64,000 nucleotides of DNA, taken from contig LADS01000004.1 in NCBI GenBank assembly GCA_000961725.1, positions 248,001 to 312,000 of the forward strand. The letters run 5' to 3'. A model generated the notes under the pieces. The model saw only the letters and a list, made by a program, of their open reading frames with translations. It was not told the DNA's origin and searched no databases. A program made the position numbers and the translations under genes. Source of the DNA: Desulfobulbaceae bacterium BRH_c16a (GTDB lineage Bacteria; Desulfobacterota; Desulfobulbia; Desulfobulbales; Desulfocapsaceae). Shown here one piece after another: positions 42,201 to 50,508 of this stretch (position 1 is the first letter of the stretch; every line of letters begins with the position of its first letter).

Positions 42201-42246
42201 CCAGGGCAAGTACCGGCCGACGAATAAAAATATCTGTGAAATTCAT
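39181..42246 (-). CDS. RND efflux pump, inner-membrane subunit (HAE1/AcrB-like)
   Basis: The protein has 1021 residues. It starts MNFTDIFIRRPVLALVVSLV, the standard N-terminus of hydrophobe/amphiphile efflux pumps. The proton-relay Asp pair lies in VGLVVDDAIVVVENVER in helix 4. Two periplasmic porter domains follow helices 1 and 7, and RLRPILMTSAATIAGHFPL is present near the C-terminus. It expels drugs or lipophilic compounds using proton-motive force. The adaptor gene lies 53 bp upstream on the same strand. No TolC-type gene is next to it, so it must borrow an outer-membrane channel. Confidence 0.95.
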   Translation of the reverse strand: MNFTDIFIRRPVLALVVSLVILITGLQAVRSLNVRQYPRSENATVTVTTVYVGASAELVRGFITTPLERAIAAADGIDYIESQSALGVSTINVRLKLNYEATKALAEISSKVDQVRRDLPPEAEVPVINIESADSQFASAYLSFTSDLLRQNEITDYLVRVVQPRLSALEGVQRADILGARTFAMRLWLKPDRMAAYHISPVQVRQALAANNYLAALGRTKGSLTQINLTANTNLSSVEEFKRLVVRQQDGAIIRLGDIAEVELGAEDYESEVRFSGQTAVFIGVWALPNANSVDVIQRVTREMQAIRQDLPSGMEAQVAYDATNYITNAIREVLKTLGDTLLIVVVVIFLFLGTLRSVIIPVVAIPLSLIGAVFLMQVFGFTINLLTLLAIVLSVGLVVDDAIVVVENVERHIRLGEKPFQAALLGARELVGPIVAMTVTLAAVYAPIGLQGGLTGSLFREFAFTLAGAVTISGIVALTLSPMMSAVLLKPGLEERGLAGRISRDFARLRRFYGRLLAATLRSRPAVYLVWAVVSLLTIPMFLMSPKELAPTEDQGVIFGIIDAAANSTLDQNSRYAAEVNRIFFSVPETEFTFQITFPNSGFGGMVTKPWDERDRTIHQILPEVQQRLQGITGIQIFPVLPPALPGGSDFPLEFVIASTADQERILEFAGQLQAKSMASGMFAFPLLIDVKIDQPQSEFVIDRNKVADLGLNLQQVAADVGSMAGGDFVNRFDIAGRSYKVIPQIQRIDRLNPEQLKNIYIEGRDGRLVSLATVATIRDTVVPRSLNRLQQLNAVKLSGVAVRPLDEALRFLEDEAGKILPEGYVIDYTGESRQLRVEGNQFLPTFLFAIILIFLVLAAQFNSFRDPFVILAGSVPLAMFGALLFSFLKMPDPSVAFWTEGWTTTLNIYSQVGMVTLVGLVSKNGILVVEFANRLQEQGHSKLDAVHEASLTRLRPILMTSAATIAGHFPLTLVSGAGAAARNSIGLTLVGGMAIGTLFTLFVVPSIYMLVARDHAKNK

Positions 42247-42299
42247 CAATTCTGCCCATCAATGAAAGTTGGCTATGGCTCCCCTCTGTCTGGCCCCCT

Positions 42300-43430
42300 T
42301 CAATTATTCTCCGGCGTCGGATGCAGGCTGAATTCCGGCGCGAGACTATTATCAATCTCGACCGCTACACCGTTGCGCAGCTTGAATGCTCCGGTACTGA
42401 CGATTGTCTCTCCTCCCTGCAGACCATCCGTCACGGCGATGAAATCACCGCGTCTCTCCCCCAGCCGCACGAATTGCTGGCGAAGAACCTTGCCGGTTTT
42501 ACCGCTCTCCTCCTCCTTTGTCGCCTCGACAATAAATACCGAGTCGCCATACGGGGCATAGAGGACAGCGGTGGCGGGAATCACCAGCACCCGTAGCTCT
42601 ATCGGAAGCACGACCGCCAGATCGGCATACATGCCGGGACGCAGAAATTCGCCGGGATTGGCGATCGTTGCCTGCGCCCGGATGTTGCGGGTGGCGGGAT
42701 CGACCTCGGGATTGATGGTGGTGATCTGCCCTACGGTCGATTCTCCGGGCAGACCATCTATGGCCACCCTTACCGGTAGACCTGTCCGCAGATACGCGAG
42801 GTCATGCTGCGGCAACAAAAAATCGACATAGATCGGATCGAGGGACTGCAACGATACGATGCCGTCCCCTTCCTTGAGGAACTGTCCGAGATTGACCAGG
42901 CGGATGCCGAGACGGCCGGCAAAGGGGGCGCGGATCTTCTTCTTGTCGATGGCGGCACGGATGTTGTCGGCCTGCGCCACGGCCTGTCGATAGTCGGCTA
43001 ACGCTTGGTCGTGCTCGGCCACGGGAATGACTTTTTTCGTCAGCAACTGCTCGGAGCGCTCCAGATTACTCCGGGCCAGGATCACGGCGGCGTCTGCGCC
43101 GGGCAACTGAGCTTCCTCCGAACTGGTGTCCTGCTGCAACAGAAGGTCGCCTGCCTTCACCCTGCTGCCCGCATCGAAATCGATGCCCACCACCTTGCCC
43201 GCCAGATCCGCCGCCACGGTGACACCCTGTACCGCGACCAGCGAACCGACGGCGGTCAGGAGAGACTCCCATTGATCCTCCCGCACTTCGGTGACGGTGA
43301 CCTTGGTCGGCGGCGGGACGAAACTTTCTCCCTGATCGATCATCTTGCGAATCTGCAGGATCCTGATGCCTGCGATAATGGAAACCAGCACAACCAGACC
43401 TGCTATGGTAAGGAGAATTTTTTTGATCAT
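42300..43430 (-). CDS. RND periplasmic adaptor (membrane fusion protein)
   Basis: The protein has 376 residues. An N-terminal membrane anchor (ILLTIAGLVVLVSIIAGI) precedes the lipoyl-like half AADLAGKVVGIDFDAGSRVK, a helical hairpin (about 105-155) and the second half IRAPFAGRLGIRLVNLGQFL. A beta-barrel and membrane-proximal domain follow. It links the pump at 39181 to an outer-membrane channel. The two genes are co-directional and separated by 53 bp. Confidence 0.93.
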   Translation of the reverse strand: MIKKILLTIAGLVVLVSIIAGIRILQIRKMIDQGESFVPPPTKVTVTEVREDQWESLLTAVGSLVAVQGVTVAADLAGKVVGIDFDAGSRVKAGDLLLQQDTSSEEAQLPGADAAVILARSNLERSEQLLTKKVIPVAEHDQALADYRQAVAQADNIRAAIDKKKIRAPFAGRLGIRLVNLGQFLKEGDGIVSLQSLDPIYVDFLLPQHDLAYLRTGLPVRVAIDGLPGESTVGQITTINPEVDPATRNIRAQATIANPGEFLRPGMYADLAVVLPIELRVLVIPATAVLYAPYGDSVFIVEATKEEESGKTGKVLRQQFVRLGERRGDFIAVTDGLQGGETIVSTGAFKLRNGVAVEIDNSLAPEFSLHPTPENN

Positions 43431-43608
43431 CGCAAAAAGGACTTTCGGAAAAAGAAAAGGAACATTGCGTCCGTTGAATTTCCCTGGAATTCCTTTCCTA
43501 CAAAATTGCGTCCATTTGACTCAAGTCAATGGCGCCGTGGAGAATTTCGGTAATAAATGATACAACCCAGTCTCTGACGGATAAACCCTTGCACAGTGCG
43601 GCATTATC

Positions 43609-44898
43609 ATGATTACAACGATCCTCACAATCCCGACCCTGCTTTTTCTCGCGGCCCATGCCTTTCGGATGGGCTGCTCCGGCGGTGCCGTATTCTGGCT
43701 GACCGCAGGTTTTCTAGCCATCGCGCCGGTGCCGTGGAAGAGCTGGGCCCTGGCCGGTCTTCTCGGTTTCGGCTCCTGGCTGTGGGCAGATGTCACTTTT
43801 ACCCTCGTCCAGCAGCGCATCGCCTTTGGCCTGCCATGGGTCCGCCTTGCGGCAATACTTGGCACAGTCACGCTTGTGTGTCTGGCCGCGGCAATTTTAA
43901 ACTGGCGCCGAGCTCGCGTGAGTGGCTGGCCGGGCAGTTCGGTTCAGGCATCGGCCTTTCTCCTCACCGTTACCGGCCTTGCCATCGCCAGAGAGAAAAC
44001 CTCGCTCGATATCATTCTCCTCGACCGCTTTTTTCCGAGCGGAGGCTGGATTGCCATCATCCTGCTCGGCTGGTACGCGGCCTGGATCGCCGGAAAGATG
44101 CTCCGGCCGGGCAATTCGGCCAAATGGCGGCGAACCATCTGGACAGTCTTTTCGGCGGTGTTTTTCCTCCAGCTGGGGCTGGGACTCCTCGGCTTCGAAC
44201 GGTTTTTAATGACCGGCAGCCTCCATCTCCCCATACCGGCGCTGATCGCTGCCGGCCCATTGTACCGTGGCGATGGGTTCTTCATGATCATTCTCTTTGC
44301 GGTGACGTTGGTTCTGGTCGGCCCGGCGTGGTGCAGCCATCTCTGCTATATCGGCGCGTGGGATAACCTGGCGGCAGAAGGCAAGAAAAAGCCCGGCGCG
44401 CTGCCCGGGTGGACAACAACCGGTCGTTGGCTGATCTGTCTTGCAGTCCTTGCAACCGCAATTCTGCTTGGCAGAAGCGGTCAGCCGCTTTTTACGGCCG
44501 TCGCTCTTGCCGCGGTCTTTGGTCTCTTGGGGATAGTCATCATGCTCACCTGGTCGCGGCGGAGCGGCATCATGACCCACTGCACCACCTATTGCCCGAT
44601 GGGATTGCTTGCAAATATCTTCGGTAAAATCAACCCATGGCGCATCCGTATTGACGAAAAATGCTGCAGATGCGGCATCTGTACCCGATCCTGCCGCTAT
44701 GGCGCGCTTACCGTCCGGGACATCGAGGGCGGCAAGGCTGGACTCAACTGTTCGTTGTGCGGCGATTGTATTTCCGGCTGCCCGCACGGCCATCTACACT
44801 ATCGATTTCCCGGCCTTGGGAATGAGGCTGCCCGCTCCTGCTTTATCGTTGTCATTGTTGCCCTGCACGCTCTTTTCCTGGGCGTTGCCCGGCTCTAA
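43609..44898 (+). CDS. NapH/NosR-like polytopic Fe-S membrane protein
   Basis: The protein has 429 residues. About ten hydrophobic segments occupy most of the length. [15 protein letters not shown] and [10 protein letters not shown] are the paired Cys motifs of NapH/NosR-type quinol-linked electron-transfer proteins, and two ferredoxin-like motifs close the protein ([15 protein letters not shown] and [15 protein letters not shown]). It probably passes electrons across the inner membrane. No reductase gene is adjacent, so the partner is unknown. The Shine-Dalgarno is poor. It is longer than NapH at the N-terminus. Confidence 0.85.
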   Translation: MITTILTIPTLLFLAAHAFRMGCSGGAVFWLTAGFLAIAPVPWKSWALAGLLGFGSWLWADVTFTLVQQRIAFGLPWVRLAAILGTVTLVCLAAAILNWRRARVSGWPGSSVQASAFLLTVTGLAIAREKTSLDIILLDRFFPSGGWIAIILLGWYAAWIAGKMLRPGNSAKWRRTIWTVFSAVFFLQLGLGLLGFERFLMTGSLHLPIPALIAAGPLYRGDGFFMIILFAVTLVLVGPAWCSHLCYIGAWDNLAAEGKKKPGALPGWTTTGRWLICLAVLATAILLGRSGQPLFTAVALAAVFGLLGIVIMLTWSRRSGIMTHCTTYCPMGLLANIFGKINPWRIRIDEKCCRCGICTRSCRYGALTVRDIEGGKAGLNCSLCGDCISGCPHGHLHYRFPGLGNEAARSCFIVVIVALHALFLGVARL

Positions 44899-44924
44899 AG
44901 CTGGTGCCGAACCCATGGAATTCC

Positions 44925-45150
44925 CAGTAGTAATTCTCGCGGAAGGCCGCAAAACCCGGATGATTATATCTGGGTTCCGGCGGGAAGTAGGTACCGGCGT
45001 AGAACGGCTTTTTGTCCGGCAAGAGAAAGACCGACATCGGCCATCCTCCGCCTCCGGTCATGGCCTGGGTGGCAATCATATATATCCGGTCGATGTCGGG
45101 ACGTTCTTCTCTATCCACTTTGATGGAGACATGAGTCTGTTGGGTTTCGC
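44925..45150 (-). pseudogene. remnant of a YyaL/DUF255-type thioredoxin-domain protein
   Basis: The minus strand reads [20 protein letters not shown], then [20 protein letters not shown] and [16 protein letters not shown]. This is the unmistakable core of the DUF255 thioredoxin-like domain of large (about 650-residue) YyaL/SSP411 proteins. The preceding Cys-His-Trp-Cys segment and the entire following body are absent. What remains is about 70 residues cut at both ends, so it is a gene fragment rather than a functional gene. Confidence 0.82.
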
Positions 45151-45196
45151 CATCACCTGCTCTTTGGTCGCTTGTGGTTGAAACCGGCGAATGCCT

Positions 45197-46378
45197 TTAC
45201 GGTTTAAGCAGTACCTTGATAACCCCATCCTGTTTCTTCTGGAATATTTCGTAGCCCTTCGGGCCTTCTTTCAGAGGCAGAACGTGTGTCGCAAGATCCC
45301 TCAGGCCAAGCGGATCGCTTTCATCGGTCACAAGAGGCATGATGTCGTCAATCCAGCGCTTGACATTGGCCTGCCCCATACGCAGTTGAATCTGCTTGTC
45401 GAACAGTTTCAGCATGGGTAAAGGATCCGCCATGCCGCCATACACCCCGACAACGGAAATCGTACCTCCGCGGCGCACGGCATCGATGCTTGCTTCCAGT
45501 GCGCTCAATCTGTCGACGCCTGACTTTTTCATCATGGATGCAGCCAGGGCGTCAGGCAGCAGCGAAGCCATCTGGTGAGCCAGTTTTCCAACCGGTGCCC
45601 CATGGGCTTCCATGCCGACTGCGTCAATCACTGAGTCGGTTCCACGGCCTCCGGTAAATTCTCTGATCGAGTCGGCTATGTTCTTGTTATCGGTAAGATT
45701 CAAAACTCTTATGCCGTACCGGCGAGCCATTTCCAACCTTTCGGGAACAAGATCGACACCGATAACACGAATGCCGCGCCGCCTGGCGATACGTGCACTC
45801 ATCTGACCGATCGGTCCCAGACCGAATATCGTCAGGCTGCCGTCCGCCGGGACGTTGGCGTATTCGACTGCCTGCCAGGCAGTCGGAAGGACGTCCGATA
45901 AATAGATAAAATTCTCATCGGGAGGCCCATGAGGCACCTTGATCGGCCCGAAATGAGCCTGGGGAACGCGCAGATATTCAGCCTGACCACCGGCCACCTC
46001 GCCATAAAGTTTGGAATACCCAAATATCGCCGCGCCAGTACCCTGAGATCTCACCTGGGTTGTCTCACATTGAGAATGCAAGCCATCCCGGCACATGAAG
46101 CAGCTGCCGCAGCTTATGTTGAAAGGAATGACCACACGGTCGCCGCGCTTGATCTGTGTCACGCCGCGCCCGACTTCTTCGACAATTCCCATCGGCTCAT
46201 GGCCCAGTATATCGCCCGGCTCCATAAAAGGCCCCAGCACCTCGTAGAGATGCAGATCGGAGCCGCAGATAGCCGTTGTCGTCACACGAATAACAGCGTC
46301 CGTATCTTCCTGGATCACCGGATCGGGTACCCTGTCGAAGCGGACATCTCTCTTGCCATGCCAAACAAGTGCGTGCAT
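45197..46378 (-). CDS. zinc-dependent alcohol/formaldehyde dehydrogenase-like oxidoreductase
   Basis: The protein has 393 residues in the MDR superfamily. Catalytic zinc ligands lie in AICGSDLHLYE and GHEPMGIVEEVG, and structural zinc ligands in SCGSCFMCRDGLHSQC. The NAD fold is FGLGPIGQMSARIARRRG. The length and motif spacing are closest to the glutathione-independent formaldehyde dehydrogenase-like group, but the substrate is not certain. AAGGAGG lies 5 nt before the ATG at 46378. The adjacent YeeE-type transporters on the same strand end 38 bp upstream. Confidence 0.88.
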   Translation of the reverse strand: MHALVWHGKRDVRFDRVPDPVIQEDTDAVIRVTTTAICGSDLHLYEVLGPFMEPGDILGHEPMGIVEEVGRGVTQIKRGDRVVIPFNISCGSCFMCRDGLHSQCETTQVRSQGTGAAIFGYSKLYGEVAGGQAEYLRVPQAHFGPIKVPHGPPDENFIYLSDVLPTAWQAVEYANVPADGSLTIFGLGPIGQMSARIARRRGIRVIGVDLVPERLEMARRYGIRVLNLTDNKNIADSIREFTGGRGTDSVIDAVGMEAHGAPVGKLAHQMASLLPDALAASMMKKSGVDRLSALEASIDAVRRGGTISVVGVYGGMADPLPMLKLFDKQIQLRMGQANVKRWIDDIMPLVTDESDPLGLRDLATHVLPLKEGPKGYEIFQKKQDGVIKVLLKP

Positions 46379-46416
46379 TTCTTCCTCCTTCATCAATTCA
46401 TATTGATGCTGTCAAA

Positions 46417-47007
46417 TTATCTCCCATCGTCCTTTTGCTTGCTGCCCGAAGGAACTCCGTCATAGTCAAACCCTAGATCCGCCCGCCAGGGCCGCCATTT
46501 TTCCAGGACAAAGAGAAACACGGCGATTATGATCGCGACAAGGGATGCCAGCAGCCAGAAAGGCAGCGGCAGAATATCGGCCAGGGTAATTTTTCCCGGT
46601 CCTGCATTTAAAGGCGCGAGGACCGGTTCGAGATATCCGTAGGTCATGGCGCCGAGCAGAGCTCCGGCGAGGATTCCCCACGCATCCTTATATCCCGCGC
46701 CAATCTGCGCGAGCACCGTGCCGGGGCAGGCACCGGTGACGGCCATCCCCACACCGAAGAGGAGCCCTCCGAGAATGTTGCCGGCATAGACGGCCGGCTT
46801 CACATGCAGGGTGATAATGCCGCTTCCATAGAGCACAGCCACTATCACCATGGTAGTGGCAATCGCACTCATGAACATCTTGATAAGCAGCCAGTTGCGT
46901 AACTGAAACTGGCCGATAATTATCCCAGGTTCAAAAACCCGTCCCTTTTCCAGCGCGATTCCGAAAATTAAACCCATCACCAGTCCGACAGATATATGAA
47001 GCAGCAT
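46417..47007 (-). CDS. YeeE/YedE (TsuA-like) transporter subunit 2
   Basis: The protein has 196 residues with about five membrane segments. GVGMAVTGACPGTVLAQIG contains the conserved Cys of YeeE/YedE proteins, which import thiosulfate or related sulfur compounds. A soluble tail follows. It starts 12 bp after its partner at 47020, and the two half-size proteins together equal one full-length YeeE/YedE transporter. Confidence 0.88.
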   Translation of the reverse strand: MLLHISVGLVMGLIFGIALEKGRVFEPGIIIGQFQLRNWLLIKMFMSAIATTMVIVAVLYGSGIITLHVKPAVYAGNILGGLLFGVGMAVTGACPGTVLAQIGAGYKDAWGILAGALLGAMTYGYLEPVLAPLNAGPGKITLADILPLPFWLLASLVAIIIAVFLFVLEKWRPWRADLGFDYDGVPSGSKQKDDGR

Positions 47008-47019
47008 ACTCTCTCCTCC

Positions 47020-47532
47020 CTACAACTTTTTATAGAACATCGACACAAAAATTCCGGCGACGAAAAAGGAGATGGTGACCATAACCGAGCTGACGGCGAG
47101 CTGTCCGACTCCGGAGAGACCATGCCCGCTGGTACAGCCATCTGCCCACCGGGCGCCAAAAAGCATTATGAATCCGCCGATAAACCCCATGAGCATTCGC
47201 GGCCATAAGCTGCCGATGCCGCAAGCCCTGGTCCATGCCGGAGAAAAACTTTTCCGTCTCGCACCGGAGAGCTTCATAGACAGATAGGCCCCTAAGGCTA
47301 CAGCCAGTACCATGCTTGCCTGCCAGAGGTATTTGATCGAAGCCATGTACTTGCCGAAGTAATCCATTGTCGAGACATCCGGATCAAAGAGTCCGGCCAG
47401 ATATCCTGAGACTGACACATAGGAAGAAGACACCCCAAGAGGTGCAGAAATAATCAGGAGCGCCGGGATCTGTAAGATCCCCACTACAATCCCTGCCAGG
47501 TATGGAGACCAGGCTTTGCTGCGTAAGTTCAT
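47020..47532 (-). CDS. YeeE/YedE (TsuA-like) transporter subunit 1
   Basis: The protein has 170 residues with about four to five membrane segments. GARWADGCTSGHGLSG is the signature Cys-containing motif of the first half of YeeE/YedE transporters. The two-gene split form is common in anaerobes and sulfur-metabolising bacteria. CAAGGAGG lies about 7 nt before the ATG. The neighbouring rhodanese and this pair suggest sulfane or thiosulfate handling. Confidence 0.88.
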   Translation of the reverse strand: MNLRSKAWSPYLAGIVVGILQIPALLIISAPLGVSSSYVSVSGYLAGLFDPDVSTMDYFGKYMASIKYLWQASMVLAVALGAYLSMKLSGARRKSFSPAWTRACGIGSLWPRMLMGFIGGFIMLFGARWADGCTSGHGLSGVGQLAVSSVMVTISFFVAGIFVSMFYKKL

Positions 47533-47675
47533 CGCTCGTCCTCCTTGAGTAAGGGCTTATAATAAGCAGCGACTGCGAGAAATTCAGCTGCATGTAGAAG
47601 AAAGGTAACTACAGGGGCGGCCGATGAAAATAAAGCATTGACCCTATTTTAAGCAAAAAGACGTGTCGTATCCCG

Positions 47676-47789
47676 TCAGCTGCGAGCATCCTGACACGGT
47701 CCACCCGCATCTTTGCTTTTCCCGGCATACTGGTTATAGTCACACCTAACACACATTTCCCATTTATCGCGGCGTTCTGCAACGTCCAG
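47676..47789 (-). CDS. possible 37-residue cysteine-containing small protein
   Basis: A perfect AGGAGG sits 6 nt upstream of a CTG that opens a short frame ending in TGA at 47676. The product contains KWEMCVRCDYNQYAGKSKD followed by GGPC, that is a Cys-x2-Cys and one further Cys. The composition looks protein-like rather than random. An internal ATG would give only 26 residues. It lies 144 bp upstream of the YeeE/YedE pair on the same strand. The rest of the 322-bp gap (47533-47854) shows nothing else. No family is recognised, and a CTG start is unusual. Confidence 0.35.
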   Translation of the reverse strand: MDVAERRDKWEMCVRCDYNQYAGKSKDAGGPCQDARS

Positions 47790-47854
47790 CTGACACCTCC
47801 TGTTATTTCGGAATGTCGTCTTTATTCAATTACTTGCGCCTACAAGAGGTCATG

Positions 47855-49360
47855 ATGAAAGAATACGATCCCAACGGCAGAAGACTGCCGATAAAAATAG
47901 ATTCCGCCTCAAACGGCGAACACCCTCCTATCCCCCTGACCCCCGAGGAAGCGGCGGCCAACAGACAGGCCCACCGCGATGCGGACACTTTCAGTGAAAA
48001 ATTAGGGCAGTCCCGGCGGCAGTTCCTCAAGTCGACCTGTGGCGCGGCTGCAACGCTGCTGGCATTCAATCATGTCTGGGCAAGCTTTGGCGCAAGAGGC
48101 GGCAGCTTTTTCATTCCGGAGGTTGCCGCCCTCGAAAGTGAAGCGGCGGAGGCGGCGCTTGGTGGTGACGAAATTATCATCGACATGCAGACCCATTGTG
48201 TCGATCCCAGCGGAGATTGGGCAAAGGGCAAGGATGGCGAACGCTGGATGCGGGTATTGACCGAGGTTTTCAGCCAGGCCTCGCAATGCGCATATGAGCT
48301 CGACTGCTATTCCGCCGGACAATTGATAAAGGAGGTCTTTCTCGACAGCGACACCGATGTGGCCGTTATCTCGGCCTTGTGGGGAGGACGCGGCCACAAC
48401 CCGACTCCCACCGAATATGCTGACAAAGCAAGGAGCCTGATCTCCGCGAAAATCGGCAGGACCAGGGGATTGATTCATGGCGGCGTCCTTCCCAACGAGC
48501 CCGGACAGCTTGAGTTCATGGAGGTCCAGGCCCGGCAGTACAAAGTCGATGCCTGGAAACTCTATCCGCAGTGGGGACCGGATGGCATAGGTTTTTTTAT
48601 GGACGATCCGCGTTACGGCATTCCTGTACTGGAAAAAGCCATGGAACTCAATATTCCGGTTGTGTGTGCCCACCGGGGATTGCCGCTTCCCGGGCTGGAA
48701 TACCAATATTCAAAACCCGATGATATTGCCCGCGTCGGCCGCATGTTTCAACAGCTTACCTTTCTCTGCTATCATGCCGGCTATGAATCCGGGGTTGTCG
48801 AAGGTCCATTTGATCCTCGCAACGACAAGGGAGTCGATCGTTTCATCCAGGCATGCCTGGAGCATGATTATACGCCCAACCAGGGAAACGTCTATGCCGA
48901 ACTGGGGAGCTGCTGGCGGCATTATATGAGCAAACCCGATCAGGCCGCCCATCTTCTGGGGAAATTGCTTAAATTCCTGGGTGACGAGCGGATATGCTGG
49001 GGAACGGACGCGCTGTGGTACGGCAGTCCTCAGGATCAGATCCAGGCCTTCCGCAGCTTCCGGATTTCTCCGGAATTCCAGGAAAAATACGGGTATCCCC
49101 CTCTCACGGCAGAAGCAAAAGCCAATATCCTGGGTCTCAATGCGGCACGTATCCACAACCTGGACATGAAGAATCTGAGGGACGCCAGGATAACCGATCC
49201 TGTTGCCGGACTCAAAAAGGAGTATAGCCGCCACCAGAATCCAAGTTATCAAACCTACGGCCCGAAAACGACCGAAGAATTTGTCGCCTTCAGGCGCAGA
49301 AGCGGTGGATTCCCAGGGGCAAAATGCAGCAGTCGGGAGAAATGTGATGGAACAGGATAA
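47855..49360 (+). CDS. Tat-exported amidohydrolase (amidohydrolase_2-like)
   Basis: The protein has 501 residues. A twin-arginine motif, SRRQFLKSTCGAAATLLAF, begins unusually late (Arg54-Arg55), after a charged leader. The mature part is an amidohydrolase_2 TIM barrel: IIDMQTHCVDP near the start, KLYPQWGPDGIGFFMDDP, VVCAHRGLPLPG, CYHAGYE and ICWGTDALWYG with the metal-site His and Asp. It should act in the periplasm as a hydrolase or decarboxylase. The ATG at 47855 has GAGG 5 nt upstream; the ATG at 47852 is equally in frame. The next gene overlaps its end by 14 bp. Confidence 0.85.
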   Translation: MKEYDPNGRRLPIKIDSASNGEHPPIPLTPEEAAANRQAHRDADTFSEKLGQSRRQFLKSTCGAAATLLAFNHVWASFGARGGSFFIPEVAALESEAAEAALGGDEIIIDMQTHCVDPSGDWAKGKDGERWMRVLTEVFSQASQCAYELDCYSAGQLIKEVFLDSDTDVAVISALWGGRGHNPTPTEYADKARSLISAKIGRTRGLIHGGVLPNEPGQLEFMEVQARQYKVDAWKLYPQWGPDGIGFFMDDPRYGIPVLEKAMELNIPVVCAHRGLPLPGLEYQYSKPDDIARVGRMFQQLTFLCYHAGYESGVVEGPFDPRNDKGVDRFIQACLEHDYTPNQGNVYAELGSCWRHYMSKPDQAAHLLGKLLKFLGDERICWGTDALWYGSPQDQIQAFRSFRISPEFQEKYGYPPLTAEAKANILGLNAARIHNLDMKNLRDARITDPVAGLKKEYSRHQNPSYQTYGPKTTEEFVAFRRRSGGFPGAKCSSREKCDGTG

Positions 49361-50492
49361 GAACCTGCCGGTTATCGATGAGATAATGCGACAATTTGCC
49401 GAAGAAACCGGCCTGCTGGGGGAACGGAAACCGCAACGGTATCTGTGGACCGATGCCTTCGCCGTCTGCAACTATCTTGAACTGCATCACCGGACCGGCA
49501 ATGAAGAATACCGAACATACGCCCTGGACCTTGTCGACCAGGTTCACCATGTGCTCGGCCGTTACCGCGAGGACGATCGCCGGAGCGGATGGATAAGCGG
49601 CCTTGATGAATCCGAAGGCGAGAAACATCCCACCTGCGGCGGCTTGCGGATAGGCAAGCAATTGCCGGAAAGACTGCCCCACGAGCCCGAAGACGATCAG
49701 CTGGAATATGACCGCGACGGTCAATATTTCCATTATCTGACCAAATGGATGCACGCCCTGCATCAGGTTGCGGTCAGGACGAATACGCCTGTCTACGATA
49801 CCTGGGCGCGCGAACTGGCCGTCGCCGCCCATGAAGCCTTTACGTATCAACCTGCAGCCGGCAAAAAAAAACGGATGTTCTGGAAGATGAGTACCGACCT
49901 GTCGCGACCGCTTGTCTCGTCCATGGGCCGGCACGATCCGGTCGACGGCTACCTGAGCTATCTTGAAATGCAGGCTGACGCCCCTGCGGCGCTGCAAGAG
50001 GAAATCGACGAAATGGAAGCCATCTGCAGAAGATGGGACCTGTCTACCGATGACCCTCTGGGCATTGGCGGACTCTTAACCGATGCCCTGCGTCTGGTGA
50101 AGCTGGAAAAAAGAGGCAGACCGGTTCTTCCCGGACTGCTTGAGAATCTGCTGAAGGCCGCAACGGCCGGTATCGTACTGTTCTCCGGCCAAAATAGCCT
50201 GCAAAGCCCGATAGAATACCGGCTGCCGTTTCGTGAACTGGGTCTGTCCATCGGCTTGCAGGCCGTGCCGGCAATCGAGCAGTATCTGAAAAAGAACACG
50301 GCACGATCTGCGGAAAATCCCTCCGGAAGGCTTCTCCACCAACTCTCGGGCTACAGCTCTTTATGCGGCATGATCGAAAAAAGCTGGCTTCATCCCGAGA
50401 GTCGCCGGTCGGTGGCCTGGAAGACTCATAACGACATCAATGCTGTCATGCTTGCCACTTGCCTTGCTCCGGAAGGATTTTTCGGCAGGTGA
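49347..50492 (+). CDS. conserved-looking protein of unknown function, partner of the amidohydrolase
   Basis: The protein has 381 residues, soluble, without a signal peptide. Long helices with motifs such as WTDAFAVCNYLELHHRTGNE, HPTCGGLRIGKQLPER and DGQYFHYLTKWMHALHQVA suggest an (alpha/alpha) barrel like those of six-hairpin glycosidases, but no catalytic signature is recognised. Its start lies inside the last codons of the Tat amidohydrolase (14-bp overlap), so both are translated together. GGGAG lies 9 nt before the ATG. A cytoplasmic protein coupled to an exported enzyme is odd and may mean a regulatory or processing role. Confidence 0.78.
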   Translation: MEQDKNLPVIDEIMRQFAEETGLLGERKPQRYLWTDAFAVCNYLELHHRTGNEEYRTYALDLVDQVHHVLGRYREDDRRSGWISGLDESEGEKHPTCGGLRIGKQLPERLPHEPEDDQLEYDRDGQYFHYLTKWMHALHQVAVRTNTPVYDTWARELAVAAHEAFTYQPAAGKKKRMFWKMSTDLSRPLVSSMGRHDPVDGYLSYLEMQADAPAALQEEIDEMEAICRRWDLSTDDPLGIGGLLTDALRLVKLEKRGRPVLPGLLENLLKAATAGIVLFSGQNSLQSPIEYRLPFRELGLSIGLQAVPAIEQYLKKNTARSAENPSGRLLHQLSGYSSLCGMIEKSWLHPESRRSVAWKTHNDINAVMLATCLAPEGFFGR

Positions 50493-50508
50493 AATCCATC
50501 GGATCCGG

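Noticed and set aside
39154..42561. Long plus-strand frames opposite the RND pump (39154-40542 and 41008-42561)
   Set aside because: Both are shadows of a gene with strong AcrB-family features over its whole length.
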